Of a DNA stretch of 63,346 nt, positions 33,808-44,308 are shown piece after piece. The translations under genes were made by a program, and so were the position numbers. Origin of the DNA: Planctomycetota bacterium (GTDB lineage: Bacteria; Planctomycetota; SZUA-567); assembly GCA_031261425.1 (NCBI GenBank), contig JAISJR010000051.1, positions 1 through 63,346 on the forward strand, in the 5' to 3' direction. Below the pieces are notes generated by a model. That model did not search any database. It was not told the DNA's origin and saw only the letters and a program-made list of their open reading frames with translations. The first letter of the stretch is position 1. Each line of letters starts with the position of its first letter.

Positions 33808-36800
33808 CTACCCCGCTTGCGCGTGGAAAATGAGTTTGTTTTCGCCCCATTGTTCGCGGACGGCGGCGATGAATTGCGTGGTCGCCGCCACGTTGAAATC
33901 GTTGCCGGCGCGAATCAGGGCTAATCGCGGACGCGACGCCGCGCTCTCGCCGCCGATACCCTCGCCGCCGCCCGTGCCGCCGCGGTTATCGACGCGCAGT
34001 TGCAAAAACAGCGGCGTTTTGCCGGGGAATTTCGCGACCGTGGCGCGCAAGCGCTCCACCGCTTCGGCGGTTGCGTCGCTTAAATTCCCCAAATTTATCG
34101 TTACGCCTTTCGTCCACGTCGCAATCGCGTCGGCGAAACTCACGTATTCATCCGCCAACACCATCGGTTTTTCCCGTTTCGCGTCCACTTTGCCGCGCAA
34201 TAAAACCAACGTGTCCGGCGCGATTAACGCGCCGAATTTTTCCACTTGGCGCGAAAAAGTCATCACTTCCACCGCGCCATATAAATCTTCGAGCGTTACA
34301 ATCGCAAACGGGCGCCCTTTCCGGTCGGTCTTGCGACTGACGCTCGTAATCATTCCGCCGAGCGTTACTTTCGCCCCGTCGTTCAGTTCGGTTAGCCCCG
34401 CCGTCGTCGCCGTGCCGAAGGACTTAATGACCGCCGAATGTTCGGCAAGCGGATGCCCCGACGCGAAAAATCCTAAAAATTCCCGTTCAAAATTCAGTCG
34501 CGTTTTCGCGTCCAATTCCGCGACGTTGGGCAACGTCGGCGCGGCGGCGGCAACGTCTTCGCCAAACAACGCCGCCTCGCCGTTTTCAAGCCGCGTCCGT
34601 TCGTTTTGTCCCCAATTAAGCGCCGGTTCGAGCGCGGCAAGATATTGCGCCCGATGTCCGCCGAGATTCTCAAACGCGCCGGCTTTCGCCAGCGCTTCGA
34701 GCGTGCCTTTGTTGACCGCCACGCGCTCGCACAGATTGAAAATCGACGTGAAATCGCCGCCTTTTTCGCGCGCTTCGATGAGCGCCGCCGCCGCCGCCTC
34801 GCCCACGCCTTTGACGCCGCACAACGCGAAACGAATGCTTCCGCCTTCCGGCGCGAACACCAAGCCCGACCGGTTAATGTCCGGCAGTAAAACGGCAATG
34901 CCTTTGCTCCGCGCTTCTTCGATATAGACCGCGAGTTTGCCGTCGGTTTTGTTCATTTCGTTGGTCAGACCGGCGGCGTAAAACTCCAACGGAAAATGCA
35001 CTTTCAGATACGCGGTTTGATACGCCACCACCGAATACGCCGCCGCGTGGCTTTTGTTGAAACCGTAGCCGGCGAACGGCAACATAATCTCAAAAATTTC
35101 GCCGGCGTGATTGGCGGCGAAACCGTTTTTCACCGCGCCGTCGATGAATTTCTGTTTTTCCGCGACCATCACTTCGGCTTTTTTCTTCCCCATCGCCCGC
35201 CGCAAAATGTCGGCTTGTCCGAGCGAATAACCGGCGATGCGTTGCGCCACCTGCATCACTTGTTCCTGATACACCATCACCCCGTAGGTCTCCTCCAAAA
35301 TATCTTTGAGGCACGGGTCGGGATAATGAATTTTATGGGCGTCGAATTTGCCGGCGATAAATTGCGGAATGTAGTCCATCGGTCCGGGGCGATACAGCGC
35401 GTTCAACGCAATTAAATCTTCAAGGCGGCGCGGTTGGGCTTGTTGCAACGTGCGCCGCATTCCGCCGCTTTCAAATTGAAACACCATCGACGTTTCGCCC
35501 GCGCCGAACAGCGCGAAAACCTTGGCGTCGTCCTGCGGCACGTCTTCCGCGCGAAAATTTTCATAACCGGCGCGGCGGCGAATCAAGTCCTCGGCGCGTT
35601 TCATAATCGACAAAGTTTTCAGACCGAGATAATCCATTTTCACCAAGCCGCACGCTTCGACTTCGGTCATCACAAACTGCGTCGCGCTTTTGCGCTGGTC
35701 GCTGTCCGGGTCTTTGACCGTGAACAACGGCACCCAGTCAATCAGCGGCGTTTTGCCAATCACGATACCGGAGGCGTGCAAGCCGGTGTTGCGTTTTTTG
35801 CCTTCGAGCGCCGCGCAAAAATCAAATAGGCGTTTGTAAGTAACGTTGCTCTCGCCGATACGCTCTTCCGACTCGCGCCATTCGGCGAGTTGCCCGGAAT
35901 TGTTGAGGTCGGGATTGGCGACGAAGGCGTCGCGCAAATGCACTTTCGCGCCGGTCGGCACCAGCGCGGTCAACCGGTTGACTTCGGTCAACGGCACGTT
36001 CAGCACCCGTCCGACATCTTTGATGACCGCTTTCGCGCCGAGTGTGCCGAACGTCGCGATATGCCCGACTTGACTTTCGCCGTATTTGCCGCGCGTGTAT
36101 TCGATGACGGCGGCGCGTCCTTCGTCGCTGATGTCGATATCGAAATCCGGCATACTGACGCGCTCGGGATTGAGAAAGCGCTCAAAAAATAAATTGAAGC
36201 GGAGCGGGTCGAGATTGGTGATGCCGATGGCGTAGGCGACGATGCTTCCCGCGCCGGAACCGCGCCCCGGACCAATCGGAATGTCGTGCTCTTTCGCCCA
36301 GTTGATAAAATCCCAGACGATTAAAAAGTAGCCGGTGAAACCCATCCCGATAATGGTTTGCAATTCAAAATCGGCGCGTTCGACGATTTCCGGTCGCGGT
36401 TCGCCGCCTGTATAGCGTTTTTTCAAGCCGCGCGCGACTAAATCGCGCAAGTAGGTCTCGGCGTCGGCGAAACCGGCGGGAATGGGAAATTCCGGCAAAC
36501 AATCTTTCAGTTGCGACACTTGATATTGCGGAATAACGCGGTCGGCGCAGGCGGCGGCAATCCGCGCCGTGTTCGCCGCCATTTCCGGGTGGTCGGGAAA
36601 AAGCGCCGCCATTTCCTCGGCGCTTTTGAGATAAAATTCATGGCTGTCAAACGACATTCGTTTCGGATCGTCGAGCGTTTTTTGCATCCCGATGCACATC
36701 ATCACTTCTTGCGTTTCCCAATCGGCGGCGGCGACGTAATGACTGTCGTTGGTAACGACCATCGGCACGTCCAATTTTTGCGCGAGGGCAATCAACAACG

Positions 36801-37368
36801 GCGCGACTTTTTTCTGGTCGGCAAGTCCGTGGTCTTGCAGTTCGATATAAAAATTTTCCGCGCCGAACAAATCGCGGTAACGCCGCGCCCACGCTTCGGC
36901 GCGGTCGGCGGCGCCGGACAGCAACAATTGCGGCAATTCGCCCTGAATACAGGCGCTTAAACAAATCAAATCGGCGTGATATGCGCGCAACAATTCTTCG
37001 TCGAGGCGCGGCTTGGCGTAAAAGCCCTCCAAATACGACTTCGACGACAGCGCCATTAAATTGCGGTAACCCGCTTCGTTTTTGGCGAGCAAAATCAGGT
37101 GGTAGTATTTGTTGCCGTTCTCGTCGGCGGCGCGTTCAAAGCGACTGCCGCCGGCGACGTAAAATTCGCAACCGATGAGCGGTTTAATGCCGTTTTTACG
37201 GCACACGCTGTCGAAATGCAACACGCCGAAGAGATTGCCGTGGTCGGTAATCGCCAACGCCGTCTGCCCCATTTCTTTGGCGCGCGCGACCAAATCCTCG
37301 ATTTTCGCCTCGCCGTCAAGCAACGAGTAATCGGTGTGAACGTGCAAATGCACGAAAGGGGTGGGCAT
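33808..37368 (-). CDS. dnaE: DNA polymerase III subunit alpha
   Basis: The replicative polymerase catalytic subunit. The 1186-residue length is typical of DnaE1. The PHP domain starts at residue 1 (PTPFVHLHVHTDYSLLDGE, DHGNLFG). The palm holds the catalytic aspartates in PDFDIDISDEGR (407-412) and the later MDYLGLKTL. The C-terminal OB fold (GGMITSVSRKTDRKGRPFAIVTLEDLYGAVEVM) is present, as is a gapped tail (GTGGGEGIGGESAASRPR). ATG 37368 follows AAGGACT; the in-frame MMKDFI upstream is rejected. It is divergent from the AlwI gene. Confidence 0.97.
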   Translation of the reverse strand: MPTPFVHLHVHTDYSLLDGEAKIEDLVARAKEMGQTALAITDHGNLFGVLHFDSVCRKNGIKPLIGCEFYVAGGSRFERAADENGNKYYHLILLAKNEAGYRNLMALSSKSYLEGFYAKPRLDEELLRAYHADLICLSACIQGELPQLLLSGAADRAEAWARRYRDLFGAENFYIELQDHGLADQKKVAPLLIALAQKLDVPMVVTNDSHYVAAADWETQEVMMCIGMQKTLDDPKRMSFDSHEFYLKSAEEMAALFPDHPEMAANTARIAAACADRVIPQYQVSQLKDCLPEFPIPAGFADAETYLRDLVARGLKKRYTGGEPRPEIVERADFELQTIIGMGFTGYFLIVWDFINWAKEHDIPIGPGRGSGAGSIVAYAIGITNLDPLRFNLFFERFLNPERVSMPDFDIDISDEGRAAVIEYTRGKYGESQVGHIATFGTLGAKAVIKDVGRVLNVPLTEVNRLTALVPTGAKVHLRDAFVANPDLNNSGQLAEWRESEERIGESNVTYKRLFDFCAALEGKKRNTGLHASGIVIGKTPLIDWVPLFTVKDPDSDQRKSATQFVMTEVEACGLVKMDYLGLKTLSIMKRAEDLIRRRAGYENFRAEDVPQDDAKVFALFGAGETSMVFQFESGGMRRTLQQAQPRRLEDLIALNALYRPGPMDYIPQFIAGKFDAHKIHYPDPCLKDILEETYGVMVYQEQVMQVAQRIAGYSLGQADILRRAMGKKKAEVMVAEKQKFIDGAVKNGFAANHAGEIFEIMLPFAGYGFNKSHAAAYSVVAYQTAYLKVHFPLEFYAAGLTNEMNKTDGKLAVYIEEARSKGIAVLLPDINRSGLVFAPEGGSIRFALCGVKGVGEAAAAALIEAREKGGDFTSIFNLCERVAVNKGTLEALAKAGAFENLGGHRAQYLAALEPALNWGQNERTRLENGEAALFGEDVAAAAPTLPNVAELDAKTRLNFEREFLGFFASGHPLAEHSAVIKSFGTATTAGLTELNDGAKVTLGGMITSVSRKTDRKGRPFAIVTLEDLYGAVEVMTFSRQVEKFGALIAPDTLVLLRGKVDAKREKPMVLADEYVSFADAIATWTKGVTINLGNLSDATAEAVERLRATVAKFPGKTPLFLQLRVDNRGGTGGGEGIGGESAASRPRLALIRAGNDFNVAATTQFIAAVREQWGENKLIFHAQAG

Positions 37369-37638
37369 AATGAAGTCCTTCATCAATTAGGGTTGTTTTG
37401 CCGAAAATGATAAGCAACCGGCGCTCAACGCAAAATACGTCGGCGAGAGCAAGACCGCGATTGACGGCGCCGGATTTTGCCGCGCGGCGGTTATGGCGGC
37501 AAGCGGTTGACGCCGAAGAATTCCAATGAGTTTTTAGCGGGAATAGCGACACCGACCGGTCAATGAATTAACGAAACCTCTTTTATTGTTGTGGGCGGCG
37601 ATTACAACTTTGCGCAGAATAAATTTGAGGAGAGGAAT
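37369..37638. other. Divergent intergenic region, dnaE / restriction operon
   Basis: About 270 bp with no supported gene and no family A hairpin. It must carry promoters for both dnaE and the restriction-modification operon, but I cannot define -35/-10 boxes with confidence. Confidence 0.4.
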
Positions 37639-39444
37639 ATGCGATTATGGTCGGTCTCGACGACGGTGCGCAATCCCGAACGGATTCGCGATTTTCTGGG
37701 CGTGTTGGCGAAACTTGCGGGCGAAGCATGGAATGGCGCGACGCAACGGCGTTATCAAATTTTACTGGTTCAACGGAAATTATACGGCTACGGCAATCCA
37801 CAATTTGAAAACGGATTAGCGGACGAACAGCGTGCGTGGTTGGATGCGCCGACGCTAACTGAAACGCAAGCCGCCGCGATTCTTGACGCGAAAAATTACA
37901 AAGGCGGTTTGGAAATGCGCGGTCGGCAGTCGTTTAACCCTATTAAAAAAATGGGACTCGCCGCGCTTGATGCCAATGACCGCATTGTTATTACAGATTT
38001 CGGGAAATACTTTTTGCGCGAGGACTACGATTTAGGCGAAGTGTTTTTCCGTAGTTTTCTAAAATGGCAGTATCCGAATTTTGATGCTAATCAATATCCG
38101 GCACGAGACGGCTACAATGTCAAACCGTTTGTCGCCACACTTCGTTTATTGAAAGCGGTTAATGCGCTATGCGAAAAACACGGCGAAAAAGCGAAAGGTG
38201 TTTCTAAAATCGAATTTGCGCTGTTTTTCACGACACTGTCCGACCACCGTAACCTCATCGCGACTGCTGAAAAAGTATGGATGTTTCGGCGAGATTTCGC
38301 TGACCGAGAAAACAAAAAACAAGAGATAAATGATTTCGCCGCCGATTATTTTTCGAACCATTTCGCCGAATACGAATCGTGGAATAACGCGCTTGATTAC
38401 GCTGACAACCTCATTCGCTATTTTCGTTTGACCCGTTACTTCTATTTGCGCGGCAACGGATTTTATTTTGATTTGGAACCACGCCGTACAATTGAGATTG
38501 ATGCCCTACTTGCCGTCGATAATGGCGCGGCGTTGTTGTTTGCCAATGCGCAAAAATGGGCGGATTATTTAGGCGATATGACCAAGCCGGTTTTGCCGTG
38601 GGAAACGGCGCCGCGCTTATGCGAAATTCGCGATGGGCTTTTGCGAGAAATCAAGGCGGAAGGATTGGCTTTGCGCCAAAACGCAATAACGCCGCCACTA
38701 ATGCCGTCGTTACCCAAGAATGAAATCGTCGCCGATTTACAAAAAACAATTGCGATTTTACGCGACTACCGCCGTCAACTTTTCGAGGCGCGAACGCACG
38801 CCGAAACACAAGAAATTTCGCGCATCGAAAATTGTATTGCCGATTTGCGGAACATTTTTAATTCTCGCGAAAAGAAACCGGTGGAATTAGAACGGCTGAT
38901 AACATTAGGACTTTACGCGCTTAACGATGCCCTAACCATTTCGCCTAATTATCCGGTCGGAGACGACAATCAACCAATTTTTACGGCTCCGGCAAACAAG
39001 CCGGATATTGAATGTTTTTATCAATCTTTCAACGCGATTTGCGAAGTTACATTATTGATTAATCGGGCGCAATGGTTCAACGAGGGACAGCCGGTTATGC
39101 GTCATTTGCGCGATTTCGAGGAACAGCATCGCGACAAAACCGCGTATTGTCTTTTTGTTGCGCCAAGTTTGCATCGCGACACACTGAACACATTTTGGAC
39201 TTCGGTGAAATACGAATACGAAGGCGAACCGCAAAGAATTATTCCGCTTACGATAACGCAATTTGTCAATCTGTTGGAAGTTTTGACCGCCGCTAAAAAA
39301 GCGGCGCGCCCATTTTCGCATCAAAAATTGCGCGACTTGTTTGATGAAATTTTAGTCGCGACAAAAAGCGCGGCAAATTCGATAAAATGGGCAGAAAACA
39401 TTCCGCATCTGCTTTCTACTTGGGGAGAAAAACTTGCGTCCTGA
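37639..39444 (+). CDS. AlwI-family type II restriction endonuclease
   Basis: The 601-residue protein starts MRLWSVSTTVRNPERIRDFLGVLAKLAGEAWNGATQRRYQILLVQRKLYG, the AlwI-family signature. It has no Walker or helicase motif. Enzymes of this family cut near asymmetric sites such as GGATC; the site here is not known. It heads an operon with two adenine/N4-cytosine methyltransferase genes, as needed to protect both strands of an asymmetric site. GAGGAGAGG precedes ATG 37639. Codon use is slightly less G+C-biased than the housekeeping genes. Confidence 0.85.
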   Translation: MRLWSVSTTVRNPERIRDFLGVLAKLAGEAWNGATQRRYQILLVQRKLYGYGNPQFENGLADEQRAWLDAPTLTETQAAAILDAKNYKGGLEMRGRQSFNPIKKMGLAALDANDRIVITDFGKYFLREDYDLGEVFFRSFLKWQYPNFDANQYPARDGYNVKPFVATLRLLKAVNALCEKHGEKAKGVSKIEFALFFTTLSDHRNLIATAEKVWMFRRDFADRENKKQEINDFAADYFSNHFAEYESWNNALDYADNLIRYFRLTRYFYLRGNGFYFDLEPRRTIEIDALLAVDNGAALLFANAQKWADYLGDMTKPVLPWETAPRLCEIRDGLLREIKAEGLALRQNAITPPLMPSLPKNEIVADLQKTIAILRDYRRQLFEARTHAETQEISRIENCIADLRNIFNSREKKPVELERLITLGLYALNDALTISPNYPVGDDNQPIFTAPANKPDIECFYQSFNAICEVTLLINRAQWFNEGQPVMRHLRDFEEQHRDKTAYCLFVAPSLHRDTLNTFWTSVKYEYEGEPQRIIPLTITQFVNLLEVLTAAKKAARPFSHQKLRDLFDEILVATKSAANSIKWAENIPHLLSTWGEKLAS

Positions 39445-40234
39445 TTTTTCGACTAATCGCATTATTCAAGGCGACTGCGCCGCGCTACTTGTTGCCGAGA
39501 TTCCGGCGGCATCGGTCAATTTGATTTTCGCCGACCCGCCATATAACTTGTCGGGGAAATCGCTCGATTTGGCGAACAATCAAACCGGCGGCGCGTATTA
39601 CAAAATGAACGAAGCGTGGGATACTTTTAACGGCGCCGACTATTTAACGTTCACGGCTGAATGGTTAAACGGTTGTCGGCAGGCGTTGACCGGCAACGGT
39701 AGTTTGTATGTTTCTTGCACGCAACATAATCTCGGCGAAATTTTACTTGAAGCCAAGAAAATCGGCCTCAAACTCAACAACATTTTGACTTGGTACAAAG
39801 TCAACGCGATGCCGAATATCACCAAACGGACTTTCACGCACTCGACTGAATTTGTTTGCTGGTTTGTGAAAGGCAAGAAATGGATTTTCAATTATGAAGC
39901 GGTAAAAAAATTCAATCCACATAAAACGCAATCCGGCGACAACAAACAAATGCGCGACTTCTTGGACTTTATTGAATTGCCGATTGTGCAGGGCAAAGAG
40001 CGGTTGCGCGGTGAAAACCGACGCGCCGCGCATCCGACGCAAAAGCCGGAAAAATTGTTAGAGTTGGTCATTCTTGCCTCGTCAAATAAGATGGATTTGG
40101 TCTTAGACCCGTTCTTTGGCACCGGCACGACCGGAGTGGTCGCAATACGATTAGACCGGCGCTATTTGGGAATTGAAAAAAACGTGAATTACATTCGCCT
40201 TGCGCAGGAGCGGTTATGTCGGAGCAAACCATAA
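39434..40234 (+). CDS. Restriction-modification system DNA methyltransferase 1
   Basis: A 266-residue adenine or N4-cytosine methyltransferase. Motif IV DPPYNLS (FADPPYNLSGKS, about 28-39) precedes motif I-like DPFFGTGTTGVVA (about 219-231), so the class is beta-type. A TTG start (39434) follows GGGGAGAAAAAC and overlaps the endonuclease stop by 11 bp; the next gene overlaps this one by 19 bp. This is a tight three-gene operon. It protects one strand of the endonuclease site. Confidence 0.88.
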   Translation: MRPDFSTNRIIQGDCAALLVAEIPAASVNLIFADPPYNLSGKSLDLANNQTGGAYYKMNEAWDTFNGADYLTFTAEWLNGCRQALTGNGSLYVSCTQHNLGEILLEAKKIGLKLNNILTWYKVNAMPNITKRTFTHSTEFVCWFVKGKKWIFNYEAVKKFNPHKTQSGDNKQMRDFLDFIELPIVQGKERLRGENRRAAHPTQKPEKLLELVILASSNKMDLVLDPFFGTGTTGVVAIRLDRRYLGIEKNVNYIRLAQERLCRSKP

Positions 40235-40959
40235 ATTTATTTCACGGCGATACGTTTCAGATAATCAAAGAAATTCCCGACCGTTCGGTTGATTTAATTT
40301 TTGCCGACCCGCCTTACAACCTGTCCGGCGCCGGTTTTTTAACCGTGCAAAACGGAAAACCGGTCGCTTGCGACAAAGGCAAATGGGATAAAATCGACGA
40401 CATTCACGCTTTCAATCGCGAATGGTTGCGCGAGTGTCTGCGCGTGTTGTCGGATTCCGGCACGTTGTGGATTTCCGGTACGCTTCACAATCATCCGTCA
40501 ATCGGCGTGTTGTTGAAAGAATTAGGATTTTGGCTTATCAACGACATCGTTTGGTTCAAACGCAACGCCGCGCCGCTTTTGGTGACCAATCGGTTCGCGC
40601 CGTCCACCGAATTGATTTGGCTTGCGGCTAAAAGTAAAAAGTATTTTTTCAACTACGATGTGGCAAAAGAAATGAACGGCGGACGGCAGATGAAAAATCT
40701 CTGGGAAATTCCCGCGCAACGGCACAAAACAATTCACCCGACCGAAAAACCGGAAGTTTTATTAGAGCGGATTTTGCTAATCGGTAGCAAGCCGGACGCG
40801 ACGATTTTTGACCCGTTTATGGGAAGCGGCACAACCGGCGCGGTCGCCAAACGGTTGGGACGAAATTTCATCGGTTGCGAAATCGACAACGATTATTTTA
40901 TGGTTGCGACGGTACGGATTGCGGAAACCGAAAACGAATTAGCAACGGCGTTATTTTGA
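40216..40959 (+). CDS. Restriction-modification system DNA methyltransferase 2
   Basis: A 247-residue paralogous beta-class methyltransferase. DPPYNLSGAG is near residue 32 and DPFMGSGTTGAVAKRLGRNFIGCEID near the C-terminus. It differs enough from methyltransferase 1 to recognise the complementary strand. The ATG at 40216 lies inside the upstream gene, which indicates coupled translation. Its 3' end overlaps the converging DUF1016 gene by 9 bp. Confidence 0.88.
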   Translation: MSEQTINLFHGDTFQIIKEIPDRSVDLIFADPPYNLSGAGFLTVQNGKPVACDKGKWDKIDDIHAFNREWLRECLRVLSDSGTLWISGTLHNHPSIGVLLKELGFWLINDIVWFKRNAAPLLVTNRFAPSTELIWLAAKSKKYFFNYDVAKEMNGGRQMKNLWEIPAQRHKTIHPTEKPEVLLERILLIGSKPDATIFDPFMGSGTTGAVAKRLGRNFIGCEIDNDYFMVATVRIAETENELATALF

Positions 40960-42087
40960 TGGCGCTATTAGAGAATTTCTTGCGACGTTGCTATTTGCCC
41001 CTTGCTCGGACAGCAGTTTGGCGTTTTCTTTGGCAATCATCGCCGCCAACTCGTCTTCGGTCGGCAACACGGTTTTATATCTTGCCGCAAAAATCTGCCG
41101 ATTTTCCTTTAATATCGAGTATTTTACTAACGTTTCCGCTTTATCCGCGCACATAATAATGCCGATGGTCGGATTATCGCCCTCGCCGCGCTTTAATTCG
41201 TCAAACATCCGTACATACATATCCATCTGTCCGATGTCGGCGGGCGTCAGTTTTGCGGTTTTCAAATCAATAATCACAAAACATTTTAGTAAATAATTAT
41301 AAAACACTAAATCAACGTAAAAATGGTCGGTTTCGGTGCTGACCCGCAACTGCCGCGCGACGAAAGAAAATCCCTTGCCCAATTCCAACAAGAATTTTTG
41401 CAAATTGGCAATCAACGCCGCCTCCAACACGGTTTCTTTGCCCGTTAAATCCTCCGGCACGTTGAGAAATTCCAAAACATACGGGTCTTTGATAAAACCG
41501 GTCGGGTCGGACATCGCCGGAACCGAGTTATCCGCCGTTGGCGACGACAGCAAACGGCGATAGTAGCCGGTTTTGATATGGCGTTCAAGGACGGCGACCG
41601 TCCAATTTTGTTCGGCGGTCTCTTGCAAGTAATAATCCCGTTCTTTGGGGTCTTCAAGCCGCATAATGCGGGTCAAATGCGACCACGCGAGATTCCCTAA
41701 ACGCCGTGTGGGTAATTCAGGAGACGATAGATTCGCTACGCGGTGCGTAACGAATTCGGGAGACGATAGATTCGCTACACGGCGTGTAGCGAATTGACCA
41801 AAGTCAGGAAAAACCTGAAAAAAACGGCGAAAATTACGAATGTTGGCTTCGGAAAACCCCTTGCCAAAAGTATCGGTCAAATAGCGCGACAGATTGGTTA
41901 CCAAATAATCCCCGTAATTCGCGCGGTCGTTGCCGTTTTGCTCTTCTTCGACAATCCGCTTGCCTATCTGCCAATAGGTCTCGACCATCACGGTATTGAC
42001 CGCGCGATAGGCGTTATTCCGCGCCGCCTGCAATAATTCGGCGACGCCGGCAAAAAATTGGGTTTCCGGTTTGGCGGTCGCGTTCAT
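40951..42087 (-). CDS. DUF1016/YhcG-type PD-(D/E)XK nuclease
   Basis: The 378-residue protein has the YhcG architecture: an N-terminal DUF1016 helical domain (AARNNAYRAVNTVMVETYWQIGKRIVEEEQ; FPDFGQFA... AWSHLTRIMRLEDPKERDYYLQE) and a C-terminal nuclease domain with VDLVFYNYLLKCFVIIDLKTAKLTPADIGQMDMYVRMFDE. It probably acts in DNA uptake defence or recombination. Between residues 101 and 136 are 13-residue tandem repeats (TRRVANLSSPEFV / THRVANLSSPELP / TRRLGNLAWSHLT). It is convergent with the restriction operon and its 3' end overlaps the second methyltransferase. GAGGAATAAA precedes the start. Confidence 0.88.
   Translation of the reverse strand: MNATAKPETQFFAGVAELLQAARNNAYRAVNTVMVETYWQIGKRIVEEEQNGNDRANYGDYLVTNLSRYLTDTFGKGFSEANIRNFRRFFQVFPDFGQFATRRVANLSSPEFVTHRVANLSSPELPTRRLGNLAWSHLTRIMRLEDPKERDYYLQETAEQNWTVAVLERHIKTGYYRRLLSSPTADNSVPAMSDPTGFIKDPYVLEFLNVPEDLTGKETVLEAALIANLQKFLLELGKGFSFVARQLRVSTETDHFYVDLVFYNYLLKCFVIIDLKTAKLTPADIGQMDMYVRMFDELKRGEGDNPTIGIIMCADKAETLVKYSILKENRQIFAARYKTVLPTEDELAAMIAKENAKLLSEQGANSNVARNSLIAPSK
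41680..41787 (-). repeat. 39-bp in-frame tandem repeat in the DUF1016 gene
   Basis: Near-identical 39-bp units (GGGAGACGATAGATTCGCTAC in two copies, a third diverged) encode 13-residue repeats between the two domains. The unit is a multiple of three, so gain or loss stays in frame. Confidence 0.85.
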
Positions 42088-42191
42088 TTTATTCCTCGTC
42101 TTTCATCAGCAACACGCTCTAAAATACGCGGTTATTCATCGTCCGTCCTCAAAATATCCCGCTTAATTTTTCGATTAGCGGCGGATACTTT

Positions 42192-44111
42192 TTAGTTTTG
42201 ACCGTTGCGGCGGGCGTTTTTCGGGCGCGCGTTTGTCTTTTCGACTTTTTCTCTTGCCGAGTCGAATTTATGTTCGCCGTTGCGTTTAACGCCAAAAATC
42301 AAGCCGTCCAATTGGTCCGAAGCGCTTTTCAGCCGATTGGCGTCCTCGCGCAAATTCGCGGCGTAATCCGACGTTTTGGCGCTTTCCGCCGCCGTAACAT
42401 CGGTCGCTTGGTCTAATTGCGTGATGGCTTCTTGAATCTGTTTCAGCGCGGCGTTTTGTTCGGCGCTATTTTCGCCGACTTGCGCGAGCGTGTCCGAAAC
42501 ATCGCCGATTTTCGCGTTAATTTCGCCGATTTGCGCCGAAATTTCCCGTCCGTCGTCGGCGCGCTCCTTAATCTGCTTGATATTTTCCAGCACGATTCCC
42601 GACGTGCGACTCACGGCTTCGGAACTCCGCATCGCGAGCGAGCGGACTTCTTCGGCAACCACGGAAAATCCCTTGCCGGCTTCGCCCGCCCGCGCCGCCT
42701 CGATTGCCGCGTTTAACGCCAGCAAATTCGTTTGCGACGAAATTTCCTCGATGAGTTTTACGACCTTCTCAATTTCAATGCTTTTCTTTTCCAAGTCCGC
42801 CAGCGACGCGGAAATTTCCTGCGTTTTTTGCGTGTTGGCGGCGATGAGTCGCAACACGGCGCGCACGCGCTCGTTGCCGTCCGTCACGTTGCGCTCGTTG
42901 TCGCTGGAACGTTCGGCGGTGGAACCGACCGTCGCCGCGCATTCGGATATCGACGCCGATAATTCGGCGGCGCCGCTCGCGAGCGTCGAAGAACTGTCGG
43001 TGAGATTGCCGCTCATGGCGTCGAGCGCCGCGATCATCTCGTGTAAAATCGTCATCTCGCGCATAATCGGACGCGCGATTATTTTTTCGATAAACACGCA
43101 AACCAGAATAATGCCGACCACGATGATAATTACCGACGCCTCCACGCTGTTATAGACGCTCGCCTCGCCTTCGGCGGTGATTGCCGACGACGGCACCGCG
43201 CTCACCATCAGCCACGTCGCCGCGTCGCCGAGCGCGATAACCGTAACCCCGGCGGTGAACGCTTCGCCGTTCGCGCCGCGATATTCGACAATCGCCGCGC
43301 CGTCGCGATTTTTGCGCAAATCGTCAATTTTGCCGCGGTCTTGCGGCGAGAGCATCGCCAGAAAATTTTGCTCGTTCAGCGTTTCGTCGCGCGCCGCGAT
43401 TATTTTGCCGTCGCCCAGCGTCAGCAAGCAAGCGCTCTCTTCGTTATTCATCACGCGATATTGGCTAATCGCTTTGGCGATGCCGTCGATTGAATAATCA
43501 ACCCCGACCACGCCGTGCGATTTCCCGTTCACCACGAGCGGCGCGACCAAACACACCATTAAAACTTTTTCGCCGCCGGTAACGACTTCGTGTTCTTCGG
43601 GGTCGGTTACGACCGGTTTTTGCGTCTGAAACGGCAACTGAATGTAATCGTTAGTAAAATAATCCAAATCTTCCGCCTCGAGCGCGACCGCGTGATTGGC
43701 GTCGTGAAAAATATAAACGGCGAACGCCCCGTCGGGAAACCGCGCGTCGTCCTTAAAATCCGCGTCGCGCCCATCGAATAAGTCCGGTCCGTAGTTGGCA
43801 TAGACCGCCAAATATTGCGGACGCGCCGCCAGCCACTCCTGTAAAATTTTCAGCGCCTCGTCGCGGCTTAATTGCCCGTGCGTTTGCGCCAACATTCCCG
43901 CGTAACGCTCGGCTTCCATCATCGGCAATTCAAAAAAACTCTGCAATTGCCGCGCCGTCGCCATACTCGACTGCGCTAAAATGTTTTCGGATAAATCGCG
44001 GGTAACCCGCAACATCGGCGTCGAATAAATCAAACTAATCGCCACGGTCGGCGTCAGCATTAACAGGAGCGACACCAGCAACAATTTGTTGCGCAATGAC
44101 ATAATGGGCAT
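42192..44111 (-). CDS. Methyl-accepting chemotaxis protein
   Basis: The 639-residue protein has an N-terminal membrane helix ([24 protein letters not shown]) and a periplasmic sensor of dCache type (about 45-300, [36 protein letters not shown]). A second helix follows ([19 protein letters not shown]), then a cytoplasmic signalling domain with the hairpin tip [42 protein letters not shown]. It senses an unknown ligand and controls a CheA kinase; no che genes are nearby. GGAG precedes ATG 44111. Confidence 0.93.
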   Translation of the reverse strand: MPIMSLRNKLLLVSLLLMLTPTVAISLIYSTPMLRVTRDLSENILAQSSMATARQLQSFFELPMMEAERYAGMLAQTHGQLSRDEALKILQEWLAARPQYLAVYANYGPDLFDGRDADFKDDARFPDGAFAVYIFHDANHAVALEAEDLDYFTNDYIQLPFQTQKPVVTDPEEHEVVTGGEKVLMVCLVAPLVVNGKSHGVVGVDYSIDGIAKAISQYRVMNNEESACLLTLGDGKIIAARDETLNEQNFLAMLSPQDRGKIDDLRKNRDGAAIVEYRGANGEAFTAGVTVIALGDAATWLMVSAVPSSAITAEGEASVYNSVEASVIIIVVGIILVCVFIEKIIARPIMREMTILHEMIAALDAMSGNLTDSSSTLASGAAELSASISECAATVGSTAERSSDNERNVTDGNERVRAVLRLIAANTQKTQEISASLADLEKKSIEIEKVVKLIEEISSQTNLLALNAAIEAARAGEAGKGFSVVAEEVRSLAMRSSEAVSRTSGIVLENIKQIKERADDGREISAQIGEINAKIGDVSDTLAQVGENSAEQNAALKQIQEAITQLDQATDVTAAESAKTSDYAANLREDANRLKSASDQLDGLIFGVKRNGEHKFDSAREKVEKTNARPKNARRNGQN

Positions 44112-44308
44112 AAAGATTCTCCGAAGAATAAAAGCGCGGGACGCGGCGCGTCCGTGGATTTTAACCCAATAAAAAAAACGAGTCCATACGGGCGCAAAGA
44201 GATTTTAAGGAGTAATTAGCGGAGGTTGTCAAACCGGTTAATTTTTAATTGATATTTCTCTGCCGTTGCGCACGATACGCGGTTTCTCAATTCGGCGGCG
44301 GAACCCTT

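Noticed and set aside
39434-40959. Reading the two methyltransferases as one split gene
   Set aside because: Each frame has its own DPPY and DPFxGxGTT motifs and complete domain, so they are paralogues rather than fragments.
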